From Zoogloeaceae bacterium (lineage in GTDB: Bacteria > Pseudomonadota > Gammaproteobacteria > Burkholderiales > Rhodocyclaceae), in assembly GCA_024235595.1 (NCBI GenBank), contig JACKMC010000002.1, forward strand, positions 124,001 to 188,000: a stretch of DNA of 64,000 nucleotides. Direction: 5' to 3'. The position numbers and the translations under genes are program-made. The notes under the pieces were generated by a model. It was not told where the DNA came from. It was given only the letters and a program-made list of their open reading frames with translations, and made no database searches. Of this stretch, positions 1 to 8,267 are shown in pieces. Position 1 is the first letter of the stretch. Each line of letters begins with the position of its first letter.

Positions 1-2124
1 ATAGACCTTCTGCGTCGTGTCCTGCACCTGCTGCTTGAGATCCGCCTGCTGCTCGGCGCTCAACCGGTCCGGCCCCGCGTAGCGGGCGAGTAGCTGGTCG
101 ATGAGCTGGTTCATCTCGATGCTGAGCTGGTCCTTGTCGCGGCCGATGCGGGCGGTGTCGTCCTTGAGGCGGCCGGGGGTGGTGATCAGGGTGTCGATGC
201 GCGCCTTGTAGGCGGCGACCAAGTCGGGGGCGTTGCGGATGAAGACGCCGTTGTTGCTGTCCATCATCAGGCTGCGCAGGTCGGCGTTGGAGGAGCCGAT
301 GAAGATGTCGCGGTCGAAGAGCATGACCTTGGAGTGCAGCGAGAGGCTCACGCCCTCGACCGGCTGGTACTCAAGGTAATGCAGGGTTGCGGCCTGGTCG
401 GCGGGGCCTCTCTCGCTCAGGTGGTCGGCCAGCGCCTTGAGCTGCCACACGGCGAGCAGGTTCACCACGTTGAGGTCGGTGGTGGCGAGCGAGTTGGTGA
501 TGAGGCTCAGGGTGACGCCCGGGCAGGGGCGGCTGCCGTCCAGCGAGGCGGCGATGTCATGCAGCAGGTTGGCGGGCAGGAACAGGTAGGCGTTGTGCAG
601 GATGACTTCGCGCGGCGCGGCGTCCTGTTGTGCGCAGACTTGCTGCAGGGCCGCGCGCCACAGGGCCTGGATGTGCTTGCTGCTGGCGGCTTCGCGGTCG
701 TGGCGGGCGCCGTAGTTGCGCTTGCCGTCGGTGACCGGGAGGTTCTCCAGGTAGAAGATCTTCGCCCCGGCGTCGATCGCCAGCGGCGGGGTGGTGGGGG
801 TGCGGAGGTAGTCGCTGGCGTAGCGCTGCACATTCCGGCGATGGGTTTCGGCGATGGCCTTCATGCGCTCGGGCAGGGCCACAAAGTGCCGGTCCACATA
901 GCGGTCGATGCAGCCCTGGTCCTTGCCCTTGTCGCAGGCCTCCTGCGCGGCCTGCATCACCTTGAAGTTCATGAGCAGGTCGTTGGGCGCATGGGCGCGC
1001 ACCTCGGCCAGCGGGGCGACCATGCTGCGCAGGTTCCACAGCCGCTCGAAGCTCGCGACCAGGGCCTGGTCGGGAGCGGTGAGCGGCAGCTTCACGTCGG
1101 TGTCCATGAAGATGTACTTGTCGGCCAGCGGGTTGGGGTGCATGTGGTAGGAGTCGGCCACGTTGCGCCCGCCCAGCACCAGAGCGCTGCGGTCGGCGAG
1201 CAGGAACTTGTGGTGCAGGAATTCGGTGAGGTAGTCCCAGTCCTTCTGCGCCTGGGCGTTGTCCTGGCGAGACAGCGGCAGGTAGCTGTTGACCGCGTCG
1301 AACACCGGGTTCACCTGCTCGCCGAAGGTCTGGCGGATGAAGGCCAGCTTTATCTTGGCCGCCAGGCCCTCGGCGCCGCCGACGTAGCGCGCCTTGAAGA
1401 ACAGCTTGCCGAGCTCCTTGAGCTGTTCGCTGCGCTTGCTGTCGGCCGATGCGGCGCCGCTGGCCAGCGCCTCGGTGTCGATATCCTGCCCGCGGCTGAC
1501 CGCGTAGGCCATGACCTGCGGGTTCTTGCCGTAGAGGCCGGAGAGGAACAGGCCCGAGCCGGCGAAGCTTTGGTTGGTATATGGCTGGCCGGCGTCGGCG
1601 GCGAAGTGGCCGTCGACCGCCTGCAGCTTTTCGGCATCGCAGGCCGTGGTTTTCACTCCGACGTCGGCGCAGCTCAGGGTCAGGAAGGCGGCGTCCTTGA
1701 CGATCTCCAGCGTGGGGCGATTGTAGAAGCGCACTTCGAGGCCGCCGCCACCCTGTTGCTCCAGCCAGCTGAAGCGGTCGAGGTCCTTGTAGGCACTGAA
1801 GTAATCGACCAGCAGGCGTACCTTCACGCCGCGCTTCGCGGCATCGATGAGCGCCTGGCTGAGCCGCGACGAGGAATAGTCGTCGTCGAAGATGTAGTAG
1901 GCGAGATCGAGGCTGTGCTTCGCCTCTTCGACCAGCTGCAGCTTGTCGGCAAAGGCGGCGTCGTTGTCCATCTCCACGCGGCCGTCGGCGAAGGCCAGCG
2001 GGCCGGCGCTGGCCTGCGCTTCGAGTGCCGTCGCGATCGGCGGCTGGCGCATCGGTGCAGTCGAGGCGCAGGCTGCCAGCAGCATTGCCAGAAGCGTGGA
2101 AATTGCGAGCCGTGTGCGATTCAA
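1..2124 (-). CDS. Phospholipase D family lipoprotein (partial, runs off the left edge)
   Basis: Reading right to left from a TTG codon at 2124, the frame stays open to base 1, so the C-terminus is missing. A GGGAG ribosome site at about 2131-2135 supports the TTG. The N-terminus is a lipoprotein signal with the lipobox LLAAC, so the mature protein should be anchored in an envelope membrane. Two HKD catalytic motifs of the PLD superfamily are visible: HHKFLLAD followed by GGRN, and later HSKVMLFD followed by GSSNADLRS. The protein is therefore a phosphodiesterase/transphosphatidylase type enzyme, of the same general kind as cardiolipin synthases and YmdC/ClsC-like proteins. The exact substrate cannot be told. 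It is a single gene with no same-strand partner visible. Confidence 0.85.
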   Translation of the reverse strand, partial: MNRTRLAISTLLAMLLAACASTAPMRQPPIATALEAQASAGPLAFADGRVEMDNDAAFADKLQLVEEAKHSLDLAYYIFDDDYSSSRLSQALIDAAKRGVKVRLLVDYFSAYKDLDRFSWLEQQGGGGLEVRFYNRPTLEIVKDAAFLTLSCADVGVKTTACDAEKLQAVDGHFAADAGQPYTNQSFAGSGLFLSGLYGKNPQVMAYAVSRGQDIDTEALASGAASADSKRSEQLKELGKLFFKARYVGGAEGLAAKIKLAFIRQTFGEQVNPVFDAVNSYLPLSRQDNAQAQKDWDYLTEFLHHKFLLADRSALVLGGRNVADSYHMHPNPLADKYIFMDTDVKLPLTAPDQALVASFERLWNLRSMVAPLAEVRAHAPNDLLMNFKVMQAAQEACDKGKDQGCIDRYVDRHFVALPERMKAIAETHRRNVQRYASDYLRTPTTPPLAIDAGAKIFYLENLPVTDGKRNYGARHDREAASSKHIQALWRAALQQVCAQQDAAPREVILHNAYLFLPANLLHDIAASLDGSRPCPGVTLSLITNSLATTDLNVVNLLAVWQLKALADHLSERGPADQAATLHYLEYQPVEGVSLSLHSKVMLFDRDIFIGSSNADLRSLMMDSNNGVFIRNAPDLVAAYKARIDTLITTPGRLKDDTARIGRDKDQLSIEMNQLIDQLLARYAGPDRLSAEQQADLKQQVQDTTQKVY

Positions 2125-2407
2125 GTGGATCTCCCTGGATACGGTTTGGCGCTGCGCGTCATCGGCAGCCTGGTAATGTTCGGTGGCGAAGCCGGCCGCG
2201 TCGGCATTTCGGGGCAGCTTAGCGGTATCGGATATGGCAGTACAGCGGCGCGGCAAGGCGATCCTGGCCCGAACGGCGGCGCTGATCGCTTGCATGCGGG
2301 GGGAATCTTACCGCTGCCCGAGTGTCAGTAGTCGGCAAGCTCTTGTGGCTGCTCGGTGGCGGGATGTGCCCGCGCCCGACACGATTACAAACCATCTGGA
2401 GGCGATC

Positions 2408-2608
2408 ATGACCAAGACAGTGACTGGCGACTTCGCTGATGAGGCCGCGATGAAGAATGCCATGGACGATCTGATCTCGAACGGGATCCCGCGAGAGGAA
2501 GTCTTCATGGATACCGAGCACATGCAGCTCAAGGTGATGGTGCCGGACGCCATGAAAGGCGGCGTCGGCGAGATTCTCGAGCGACACCACGCCAAGAACC
2601 TGCACTGA
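2408..2608 (+). CDS. Small conserved-looking hypothetical protein, 66 aa
   Basis: The ATG at 2408 has a GGAGG ribosome site seven or so bases upstream, and the gene is followed by a strong hairpin terminator, so it looks like a real monocistronic gene. The protein is charged, soluble and predicted alpha/beta, with the stretch NGIPREEVFMDT in the middle and a His-rich C-terminus ending ERHHAKNLH. It has no signal peptide and no Cys. I do not recognise the family; the size and pattern recall small stress-related proteins, but this is a guess. Confidence 0.6.
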   Translation: MTKTVTGDFADEAAMKNAMDDLISNGIPREEVFMDTEHMQLKVMVPDAMKGGVGEILERHHAKNLH

Positions 2609-2641
2609 CGCAGGGGTCGGCGCCTGCTGTGGCGCCAGGCA

Positions 2642-2679
2642 GCAAAAAAGCCGGGGCTTCGCCTCCCCGGCTTTTTTGC
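2642..2679. terminator. Bidirectional rho-independent terminator
   Basis: A perfect inverted repeat has arms at 2642-2656 and 2665-2679 with an 8-base loop. The arms begin with A6 and end with T6, so it can terminate on both strands. It sits between the converging small ORF (2408-2608, plus) and the FabMG-like gene (2724-4040, minus). Confidence 0.93.
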
Positions 2680-2723
2680 CTTGTCGCCCCGGGCCGCTTG
2701 CGAACGGGGCGTAGCTGCCTGCC

Positions 2724-4040
2724 TCAGGCGTGCATCGTGTTGAGCTGTTTGGCGATGACGTCATGGTTGAGCCACAGCACCGGGCCGGCCGGCGCGGAGC
2801 ACTCGTGGAACATCAGCGGTCCGGTGGCTTCGAGCACCAGGCTGCTCAGGTGGTCGGTGATGAGCGCCTTGCGGTCCTTGTGCAGGCTGACGATCTCGTC
2901 CGAGGCGCCGATCATGATCTCGGCCAGCGCCTGGCTGTTGGGCATCGGCCAGGCGGCGAAGTTGCGGTAGGAGGTCATCACCTCGGAGGTGTTGAACATG
3001 TCGATCTTGTCGACGATGGATTCGATCGACACCCCGTCCTGCAGCAACTCGTCGCAGGCCTGCCATTGCGACTCGGCCCAGGCGCCGCCGTTTTCCTTCC
3101 TGAGCGCATGCAGCAGCGAGATCAGCGGCAACTCGACACCGACGAAGATGTCGGAGGAGTTGGTGCGGATCTCGGGGCAGTTGTATACCGTGGCCTTGAC
3201 GCCCTCGGCCCAGGCGGCCTGGGCGATGCGCTCGAGGCGCATCTTGGCATAGCCCTGGGTGTAGTTGGTATAGGTTTGCCACTGGTAACGGCCCTCGATG
3301 AGGATCTCGGTGCCGTGATAGCCGTACGCCGAATATCGCACCTGGCCGCCGCTCGCCTCGAGGCGGGCGCGGATCGCGGCGCTGCCTTCGATGAGGTGGC
3401 CGAAGGTGTTGGCCGAGACCTCATCGAAGTTCATGAGGATGAGCTTGCCCAGGTCGCTGTCGAGCAGCACTTGCGAAGACATGAAGCGATCGCCCCGGCC
3501 CTTGTAGATGCGGTTGGCAATGGCCAGGAAGACCTTCGCCTTGGGTATGCCGCCGGCCATGGTGTGGGCGAAAAAAGCGTTGCAGCCGTCGGGAATCATC
3601 GCATCGAGGCGCTGCATGACCTCGGCCACGGTGTGCTTGAAGCGCTTGACGCCGACCTCGCGGCATTTCTCGATGTGGGCCCAATCCAGCTTGTCCTCGG
3701 TCCAGGTCTTGAGCGTGAGCTTGCCGAGCATCTCGGTCGGGGTGGGCTCGCCCGGTGGAGCGTCGAGGTCGAAGCCTGCCATCAGCGGCAGGTTGATGAT
3801 GCGTCCGCCGAGATTGGCCGCGGCCTCGGCCAATTCCTCTTCGTTGAGCGGGCGCAGGGCGTTGTTTTCGTCGCGGCGGCCAACGGTGATGCCGACGATT
3901 TCCATGCCCGCCTTGCGCGCCTCGTTGACGAGGCCGTTGGCGTAGCCGCGGCCGAACAGTTCGCCGAACAGCACGAACACGTCGCCCTTGCGGAAGATGT
4001 TCGTCTGCGGAACCTGTCTCAGGGGAATCGGCGAATCCAT
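2724..4040 (-). CDS. Rossmann-type protein resembling the FabMG enoyl-ACP reductase family
   Basis: 438 aa. The ATG at 4040 is chosen because GGAG lies about 9 bases upstream; an in-frame ATG at 4055 is possible. The N-terminus (FVLFGELFGRGYANGLVNEA, then VGITVGRR) looks like a nucleotide-binding beta-alpha-beta unit. A Tyr-rich segment near residue 240 (YTNYTQGYAKMRLE) carries a Tyr/Lys arrangement like that of reductases. The overall pattern recalls proteins annotated as FabMG-family enoyl-ACP reductases, but I hold this call with only moderate confidence because it rests on memory of the family and not on a diagnostic motif. No signal peptide, so cytosolic. It stands alone and converges on the terminator at 2642-2679. 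Confidence 0.5.
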   Translation of the reverse strand: MDSPIPLRQVPQTNIFRKGDVFVLFGELFGRGYANGLVNEARKAGMEIVGITVGRRDENNALRPLNEEELAEAAANLGGRIINLPLMAGFDLDAPPGEPTPTEMLGKLTLKTWTEDKLDWAHIEKCREVGVKRFKHTVAEVMQRLDAMIPDGCNAFFAHTMAGGIPKAKVFLAIANRIYKGRGDRFMSSQVLLDSDLGKLILMNFDEVSANTFGHLIEGSAAIRARLEASGGQVRYSAYGYHGTEILIEGRYQWQTYTNYTQGYAKMRLERIAQAAWAEGVKATVYNCPEIRTNSSDIFVGVELPLISLLHALRKENGGAWAESQWQACDELLQDGVSIESIVDKIDMFNTSEVMTSYRNFAAWPMPNSQALAEIMIGASDEIVSLHKDRKALITDHLSSLVLEATGPLMFHECSAPAGPVLWLNHDVIAKQLNTMHA

Positions 4041-4323
4041 ATTGATCTTCTCCATGGGGCAAATAGCTGATGTTGTCAGCCAGATTCTACCTTGCGATGC
4101 GCCCCCGCTGGGGACCTCGAACAGCGAACCGGGAACTCGCCACCGCGGCGTTGGTCTTCCGACGGTCCGACACTGCATTGCCGACGAGGAGCGCGCTCCA
4201 CCGAAATGGGGGCCGAGGCCAGGGGGTGAAGGAGGGGTCGGGCCATGAGTGAGCCCGGCTGGCGATCGCCGCGACGCATGCGCGCCGCGGGTTTAGCACC
4301 CAGGTCCTGACAAAGGAGAACAG

Positions 4324-4770
4324 ATGAGAACTGGAATCTTCACCCACGCTCTGGTCGCGCTGTGTCTGTCGGCCGGCCTCGGGCAGGCCCTGGCTGCCGA
4401 GCCCGAGGTGACGATGTACAAGGATCCTGGCTGCGGCTGCTGTGGGAAGTGGGCCGAGCACATGCGTGCCAACGGCTTCGTGGTGAAGGAAGTGCCAAGT
4501 CGCGAGATGTCCGCGGTGAAGCGCCAGTTGGGGGTGCCGGAACGGCTCGCTTCATGCCACACCGCGCGCATCGGCCGCTATGTCATAGAGGGCCATGTTC
4601 CGGCTGCCGACGTCAAGCGCCTGCTCGCCGAAGGGGCGGAGTTGACCGGACTGTCGGCCCCCGGCATGCCGGCCGGCTCGCCAGGCATGGAAGGGCCTTA
4701 CCCGGACGACCGCTACGAGGTGGTGAGCTTCGATCGCGAAGGCAGGACGGCGGTGTTCGCGCGCCACTAG
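4324..4770 (+). CDS. DUF411 metal-binding protein
   Basis: 148 aa with a Sec signal peptide cleaved after about residue 24 (QALAAE). The mature part begins VTMYKDPGCGCCGKW, the Cys-rich signature of DUF411 proteins, followed by a third Cys in the segment LASCHTARIGRYVIEGHVPA, also typical. Family members are periplasmic and often sit beside copper or other metal resistance genes. No such neighbour is present here, so a copper role is inference from the family. The start is supported by AAGGAGAACAG directly before the ATG. Confidence 0.85.
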   Translation: MRTGIFTHALVALCLSAGLGQALAAEPEVTMYKDPGCGCCGKWAEHMRANGFVVKEVPSREMSAVKRQLGVPERLASCHTARIGRYVIEGHVPAADVKRLLAEGAELTGLSAPGMPAGSPGMEGPYPDDRYEVVSFDREGRTAVFARH

Positions 4771-4898
4771 GTCCCGGGCGGCAATGCCGTGCGCCTGTCG
4801 CCGCGATGGCCGGGGTGCGAGTCCGTCCGTCGCCGTTGGCCGCAGCGAGCGAGGCGCAGGTGTCAGAATCATGTTTCGGCGTGACGGGAGATCCCTTG

Positions 4899-5240
4899 AT
4901 GACAAGACATGACATGTGCGGCCGACATCGCGCCCTGGCGGCGGCCCTGGTGGTTTCGGCGCTGTTCATGGGGCCGGCTCTGGCAGGCGACGAAACGGTT
5001 ACCGGCGACCGGGGCGCCGACATGGCGATCGATCTGGTGGTGGTGCGGCCGTTGGGCCTCGCCGCGACCGTGGTCGGCGCGGTTGGCTGGGTGGTCGCCT
5101 TGCCCTTTACCTTGCCGACCGGGCAGGCCGGTGAAACGGCGCAGCAGTTCGTCGGGCGGCCGTTCGAATACACCTTCAATCGCCCGCTCGGCGACATGGA
5201 GCATTGCGGCGCCGACCGCCACCCCTGCGGCAATCGTTGA
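4899..5240 (+). CDS. Conserved small exported/membrane protein
   Basis: 113 aa. It has an N-terminal signal peptide (ALAAALVVSALFMGPALA) and one hydrophobic segment (GLAATVVGAVGWVVALPFTL, about residues 53-72) followed by EYTFNRPLGD. This layout, VVRPLG-hydrophobic-PFTLPTG-YTFxRPLGD, matches a widespread proteobacterial family of small envelope proteins of unknown function, sometimes mislabelled as multidrug transporters. GGGAG stands 8 bases before the ATG. Follows the DUF411 gene after 128 bases on the same strand; whether they are cotranscribed is not clear. Confidence 0.7.
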   Translation: MTRHDMCGRHRALAAALVVSALFMGPALAGDETVTGDRGADMAIDLVVVRPLGLAATVVGAVGWVVALPFTLPTGQAGETAQQFVGRPFEYTFNRPLGDMEHCGADRHPCGNR

Positions 5241-5286
5241 GCAAATGCGCGGGTGTCGCCGGCGCGGGCGACGACGGCAGGCGGAC

Positions 5287-5688
5287 TCATTCGATCCAGA
5301 AATGTGGATTCCAGGCCACTTCCCAGGGGTAGCCGTCGGGATCGGCGAAATAGCCCGAAAACCCGCCCCAGTCGGTCTGGCCCGCGGGCTTGAGAATGCT
5401 GCCGCCGGCCGCCATCGCCTCGGCCAGCACCGAGAAGACCTCATCCCGGGTGCGCACGTTGTGTGCCAGGGTGATGCCGCCGAAACCGCTGCCGGCGGGA
5501 TCGAGGTGCGCATCGGCGGCCAGCGCGGCGCGCGGGTACAGGCCCAGCCACAGCCCTTGCAGGCCGAAGAAAGCGACCTCCGGCGTACTCTCCGCTTGCA
5601 GTGGCAGCTTGAGCCCTTCGGCGTAGAAGCGGCGCGCCCGCTCGAGGTCCGCCACGCCGAGTGTAATCAGACTGATACGGGCTTCCAT
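5287..5688 (-). CDS. VOC (glyoxalase/bleomycin resistance fold) family protein
   Basis: 133 aa, a complete single VOC module. The N-terminus SLITLGVADLERARRFYAEG is the typical first beta-alpha unit, and the C-terminal GYFADPDGYPWEVAWNPHF is the typical end with the metal-site Glu. Enzymes of this fold use a metal to act on small molecules, but the substrate is not readable from the sequence. Length is normal. Starts at the ATG ending at 5688. Confidence 0.85.
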   Translation of the reverse strand: MEARISLITLGVADLERARRFYAEGLKLPLQAESTPEVAFFGLQGLWLGLYPRAALAADAHLDPAGSGFGGITLAHNVRTRDEVFSVLAEAMAAGGSILKPAGQTDWGGFSGYFADPDGYPWEVAWNPHFWIE

Positions 5689-5822
5689 GCGCGTGCTTCC
5701 AGTGTGATCGGCCTTACATCGTGCCCCTGCTTTGGCTGGCCGGCAAGACCTGCACCGCCTTCGCCTACGCGGCCGCGCGAGTTCGCGCGGCGACGCGGCC
5801 TGCCCGGAGGCTGGCGGCGGGC

Positions 5823-6488
5823 TCAGGATCGGCGGGCGAGAGCGATGTCGGTGACGGGGCCGCGGCCGGCGAGCAAGCCGACCAGCATGTCGAGCACGCA
5901 GTAGAAGGCGCCGGCCGCAAACGGCGGGTTCATGGTGGCCCACCCCAACCAGGGTGCATGGGCCTGCCACTGCCAGTTGCCGAGCCAGGTTCCCCACAGC
6001 TCCATGGCCAGCGACAGCAGGAACATCGTCGCATACAGGCGCGGCGCGGGGCCGAAGCGCAGGCAAAGCAGGAACAGCGCCACCAACAAGGCGCTCAGCG
6101 CGTCGACTCCGCTCATCCACAGCCCCGCGGCGGCGATCGCCGCGACAGCTCCGATCGGGCGTACCAGGCTCGAAGGCATGCGCTCGGCGAGGGCCAGACC
6201 GAGCATGTAGAGCAGCACATGCCCGGGCGGCACGAACAGCGGCAACCCGGCCTCGCGATAGCTGTAGAGCCCCCACGCCAGGGCGAGGAACAACTCGCCC
6301 GCGGTGGCGATCAGCAGGCAGGCGAGCATCGCCGCGCGCTGTGTCGAGGGTGCGCGCTGCAGCAACAGCGCGAGCAGGCCCCAGGTCCACAGGCTGACGG
6401 CGTGCGTCGCCCACGGGCCGCCGTACTGGTCCAGGACCAGGCCGAGGGCGATCGTGAGAATGATCGGCAGCGCCGGGGTGTGGGTCAT
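5823..6488 (-). CDS. Polytopic membrane protein of unknown function
   Basis: 221 aa from the ATG at 6488. It has about seven hydrophobic segments with conserved-looking loop motifs: PPGHVLLY near residue 90 and GTWLGNWQW followed by NPPFAAGAFYCVLD near the C-terminus. The loops carry His, Trp and Asn, which suggests an enzyme or sensor rather than a simple channel, but I do not recognise the family. A longer start at 6554 is possible (MNYFSDF...), but the hydrophobic core begins after 6488. The ribosome site is weak. Divergent from the chemoreceptor gene. Confidence 0.65.
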   Translation of the reverse strand: MTHTPALPIILTIALGLVLDQYGGPWATHAVSLWTWGLLALLLQRAPSTQRAAMLACLLIATAGELFLALAWGLYSYREAGLPLFVPPGHVLLYMLGLALAERMPSSLVRPIGAVAAIAAAGLWMSGVDALSALLVALFLLCLRFGPAPRLYATMFLLSLAMELWGTWLGNWQWQAHAPWLGWATMNPPFAAGAFYCVLDMLVGLLAGRGPVTDIALARRS

Positions 6489-6541
6489 GGCGGGTTGTTT
6501 GCAGCCTGCACGAAGGTGGGCAATGAGGTGAAGGAAATCGC

Positions 6542-6567
6542 TAAAGTAATTCATCGAATGCCGATAT
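6542..6567 (+). promoter_or_regulatory. Sigma-28 (FliA)-like promoter of the chemoreceptor gene
   Basis: TAAA at 6542-6545 and GCCGATAT at 6560-6567 match the flagellar sigma-28 pattern TAAA-N15-GCCGATAA, with a 14-base instead of a 15-base gap. It lies about 60 bases upstream of the chemoreceptor ATG, where chemotaxis genes usually have this promoter type. Confidence 0.6.
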
Positions 6568-6627
6568 ACCAGAGGCGCCGCGGCCGGCATCGCCGCTGCA
6601 TCCGTTGCCGTATAGAGGATAGATGCG

Positions 6628-8259
6628 ATGAAGAAAACAATCTCCATAAAACTGCAGTTCCTGCTGCTTGGCATTCTTACCGGCGGCTTGTTCGTCGTTG
6701 CGCTGGGCAGCACGCTCTGGGAGATGAGCCGCAGTCAGCAGAAGCTCGTCGCCTACATCGATACCGAGCTTTCGGCGGAACGGCACCTGCGCGACCTTTA
6801 CGCGCAAGGCCTGCAGATGGGGCAGGCGATTCGCAATATCCTGCTCGACCCTGCCAACCCCAAGGCCTACCAGAACCATGACAAGGCGCAGCAGGATTTC
6901 GATGCGGCGCTCGACGGTCTGGCCGCGCTGGAGCTCGAGGGTGAGCAGGGCCGCAAGCTGCTGATGGACCTTCGTGCCGGCCAGGCCGCCTGGCAGCCGC
7001 TGCGTCATGGGGTGATCGAGGCGGTGCGCGGCGGCGACGTGGTCGCGGCGCGCGAAGCCCTGGTGGCGCGCGAAACGCCCGCCTGGCGCAGCGTCAAGCA
7101 GGTGATGCTCGATGGCCTGGTGGCGGCGCGCCAGCAGACGGTGGATACCCGGGCAGCGCTGCTCGAGCAGTTGCACGGGGCAAGACTCCGGGCGCTGGCG
7201 CTTGGCGCGCTGGCGCTGGCGGTGGGGCTGACGATGACCCTCCTGATGCTGCGCCGGCTCTCGGCGCAGCTCGGCGGCGAACCCGCCTATGCCGTCGAAG
7301 TGGCCCGCAGGATCGCGGCCCGGCAGCTCGACGAGCCGGTGCGTGTCGATGGCGATCGGGCAGACAGCGTGCTTGGCGCGATGGCGGTGATGCAGGAGCA
7401 GCTCTCGGAGTCGCTGCGCGAGGTGCAGCGAAATGCGCAAGCCCTCGGCAAAGCGGCCGGCAGCCTGCAGGGCAATGCCGCGCGGGTGGAGCAGGCGTCG
7501 CAGTCGCAAAGCGAATCCGGCACCGCGATCGCGGCAGCGGTGGAGCAGATGACGGTCAGCATCTCGCAGGTCGCCGACAACGCGGGCGAGGCGGACCGGC
7601 TTGCGGGCGATGCCGACAGGCGCGTGCAGGAGAGCATGCGGGTCATCGACGAGGCGGGCGAGGCGATGCGGCGCATCGCCGGCCGTATCGAAGCCTCGGC
7701 CGAAGAGATGGTGGAGCTGGGACGCAATACCGAAGCGATCTCGGGGATCGTCAAGGTGATCGAAGAGCTCGCCGGACAGACCAATCTGCTGGCCCTCAAT
7801 GCGGCCATCGAGGCGGCGCGGGCTGGCGAACAGGGGCGGGGCTTTGCGGTGGTGGCGGACGAAGTGCGCAAGCTCGCCGAGCGCACCGCGAATTCGACCC
7901 AGGAGATCGCGGCAATGGTGCAGCGGGTACAGCACAGCGCGCAACAGGCGATCGATGGCATGCGTGACGGCGAGACCCTGGTTGGCGAGGGCGTGACGCA
8001 CTCCGGGCAGGCCCGCGAAGCGATGGGTTTGCTGGAGGCGAGCACGGCACAGGTGCGCGATGCGGTGGCGTCGATCGATCTCGCGCTGCGCGAACAGCGC
8101 TCGGCGAGCGTCGAGATCGCCCGCGGGGTCGAGCGGATTGCGGCGATGAGCGAGGAAACCCATACCGCAAGCCTCGACTCGGCGCGTCGCGCGGACGATC
8201 TCGAAGGTCTCGCCCGCGGGCTCGGCGAAATGGTGGCGCGCTTCCGGCTTGGCGCCTGA
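6628..8259 (+). CDS. Methyl-accepting chemotaxis protein
   Basis: 543 aa. TM1 is at about residues 9-30, then a periplasmic four-helix-like sensor domain of about 155 aa, TM2 at about 190-210, a HAMP segment, and the cytoplasmic coiled-coil signalling domain. The hairpin tip (EELAGQTNLLALNAAIEAAR, then GRGFAVVADEVRKLAER) at about residues 377-420 is the CheA/CheW contact and is intact. The sensor domain gives no ligand clue. No C-terminal CheR-binding pentapeptide is present; the protein ends ARFRLGA. It should feed the chemotaxis phosphorelay, and the sigma-28-like promoter ahead of it fits regulation with flagellar genes. Confidence 0.95.
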   Translation: MKKTISIKLQFLLLGILTGGLFVVALGSTLWEMSRSQQKLVAYIDTELSAERHLRDLYAQGLQMGQAIRNILLDPANPKAYQNHDKAQQDFDAALDGLAALELEGEQGRKLLMDLRAGQAAWQPLRHGVIEAVRGGDVVAAREALVARETPAWRSVKQVMLDGLVAARQQTVDTRAALLEQLHGARLRALALGALALAVGLTMTLLMLRRLSAQLGGEPAYAVEVARRIAARQLDEPVRVDGDRADSVLGAMAVMQEQLSESLREVQRNAQALGKAAGSLQGNAARVEQASQSQSESGTAIAAAVEQMTVSISQVADNAGEADRLAGDADRRVQESMRVIDEAGEAMRRIAGRIEASAEEMVELGRNTEAISGIVKVIEELAGQTNLLALNAAIEAARAGEQGRGFAVVADEVRKLAERTANSTQEIAAMVQRVQHSAQQAIDGMRDGETLVGEGVTHSGQAREAMGLLEASTAQVRDAVASIDLALREQRSASVEIARGVERIAAMSEETHTASLDSARRADDLEGLARGLGEMVARFRLGA

Positions 8260-8267
8260 GGTGCGGC

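Noticed and set aside
334..2331. 665-codon open frame on the plus strand opposite the phospholipase D gene
   Set aside because: It is antisense to a gene with two clear HKD motifs, is extremely rich in Gly, Val and Gln as expected for a GC-rich shadow frame, and has no recognisable motif.
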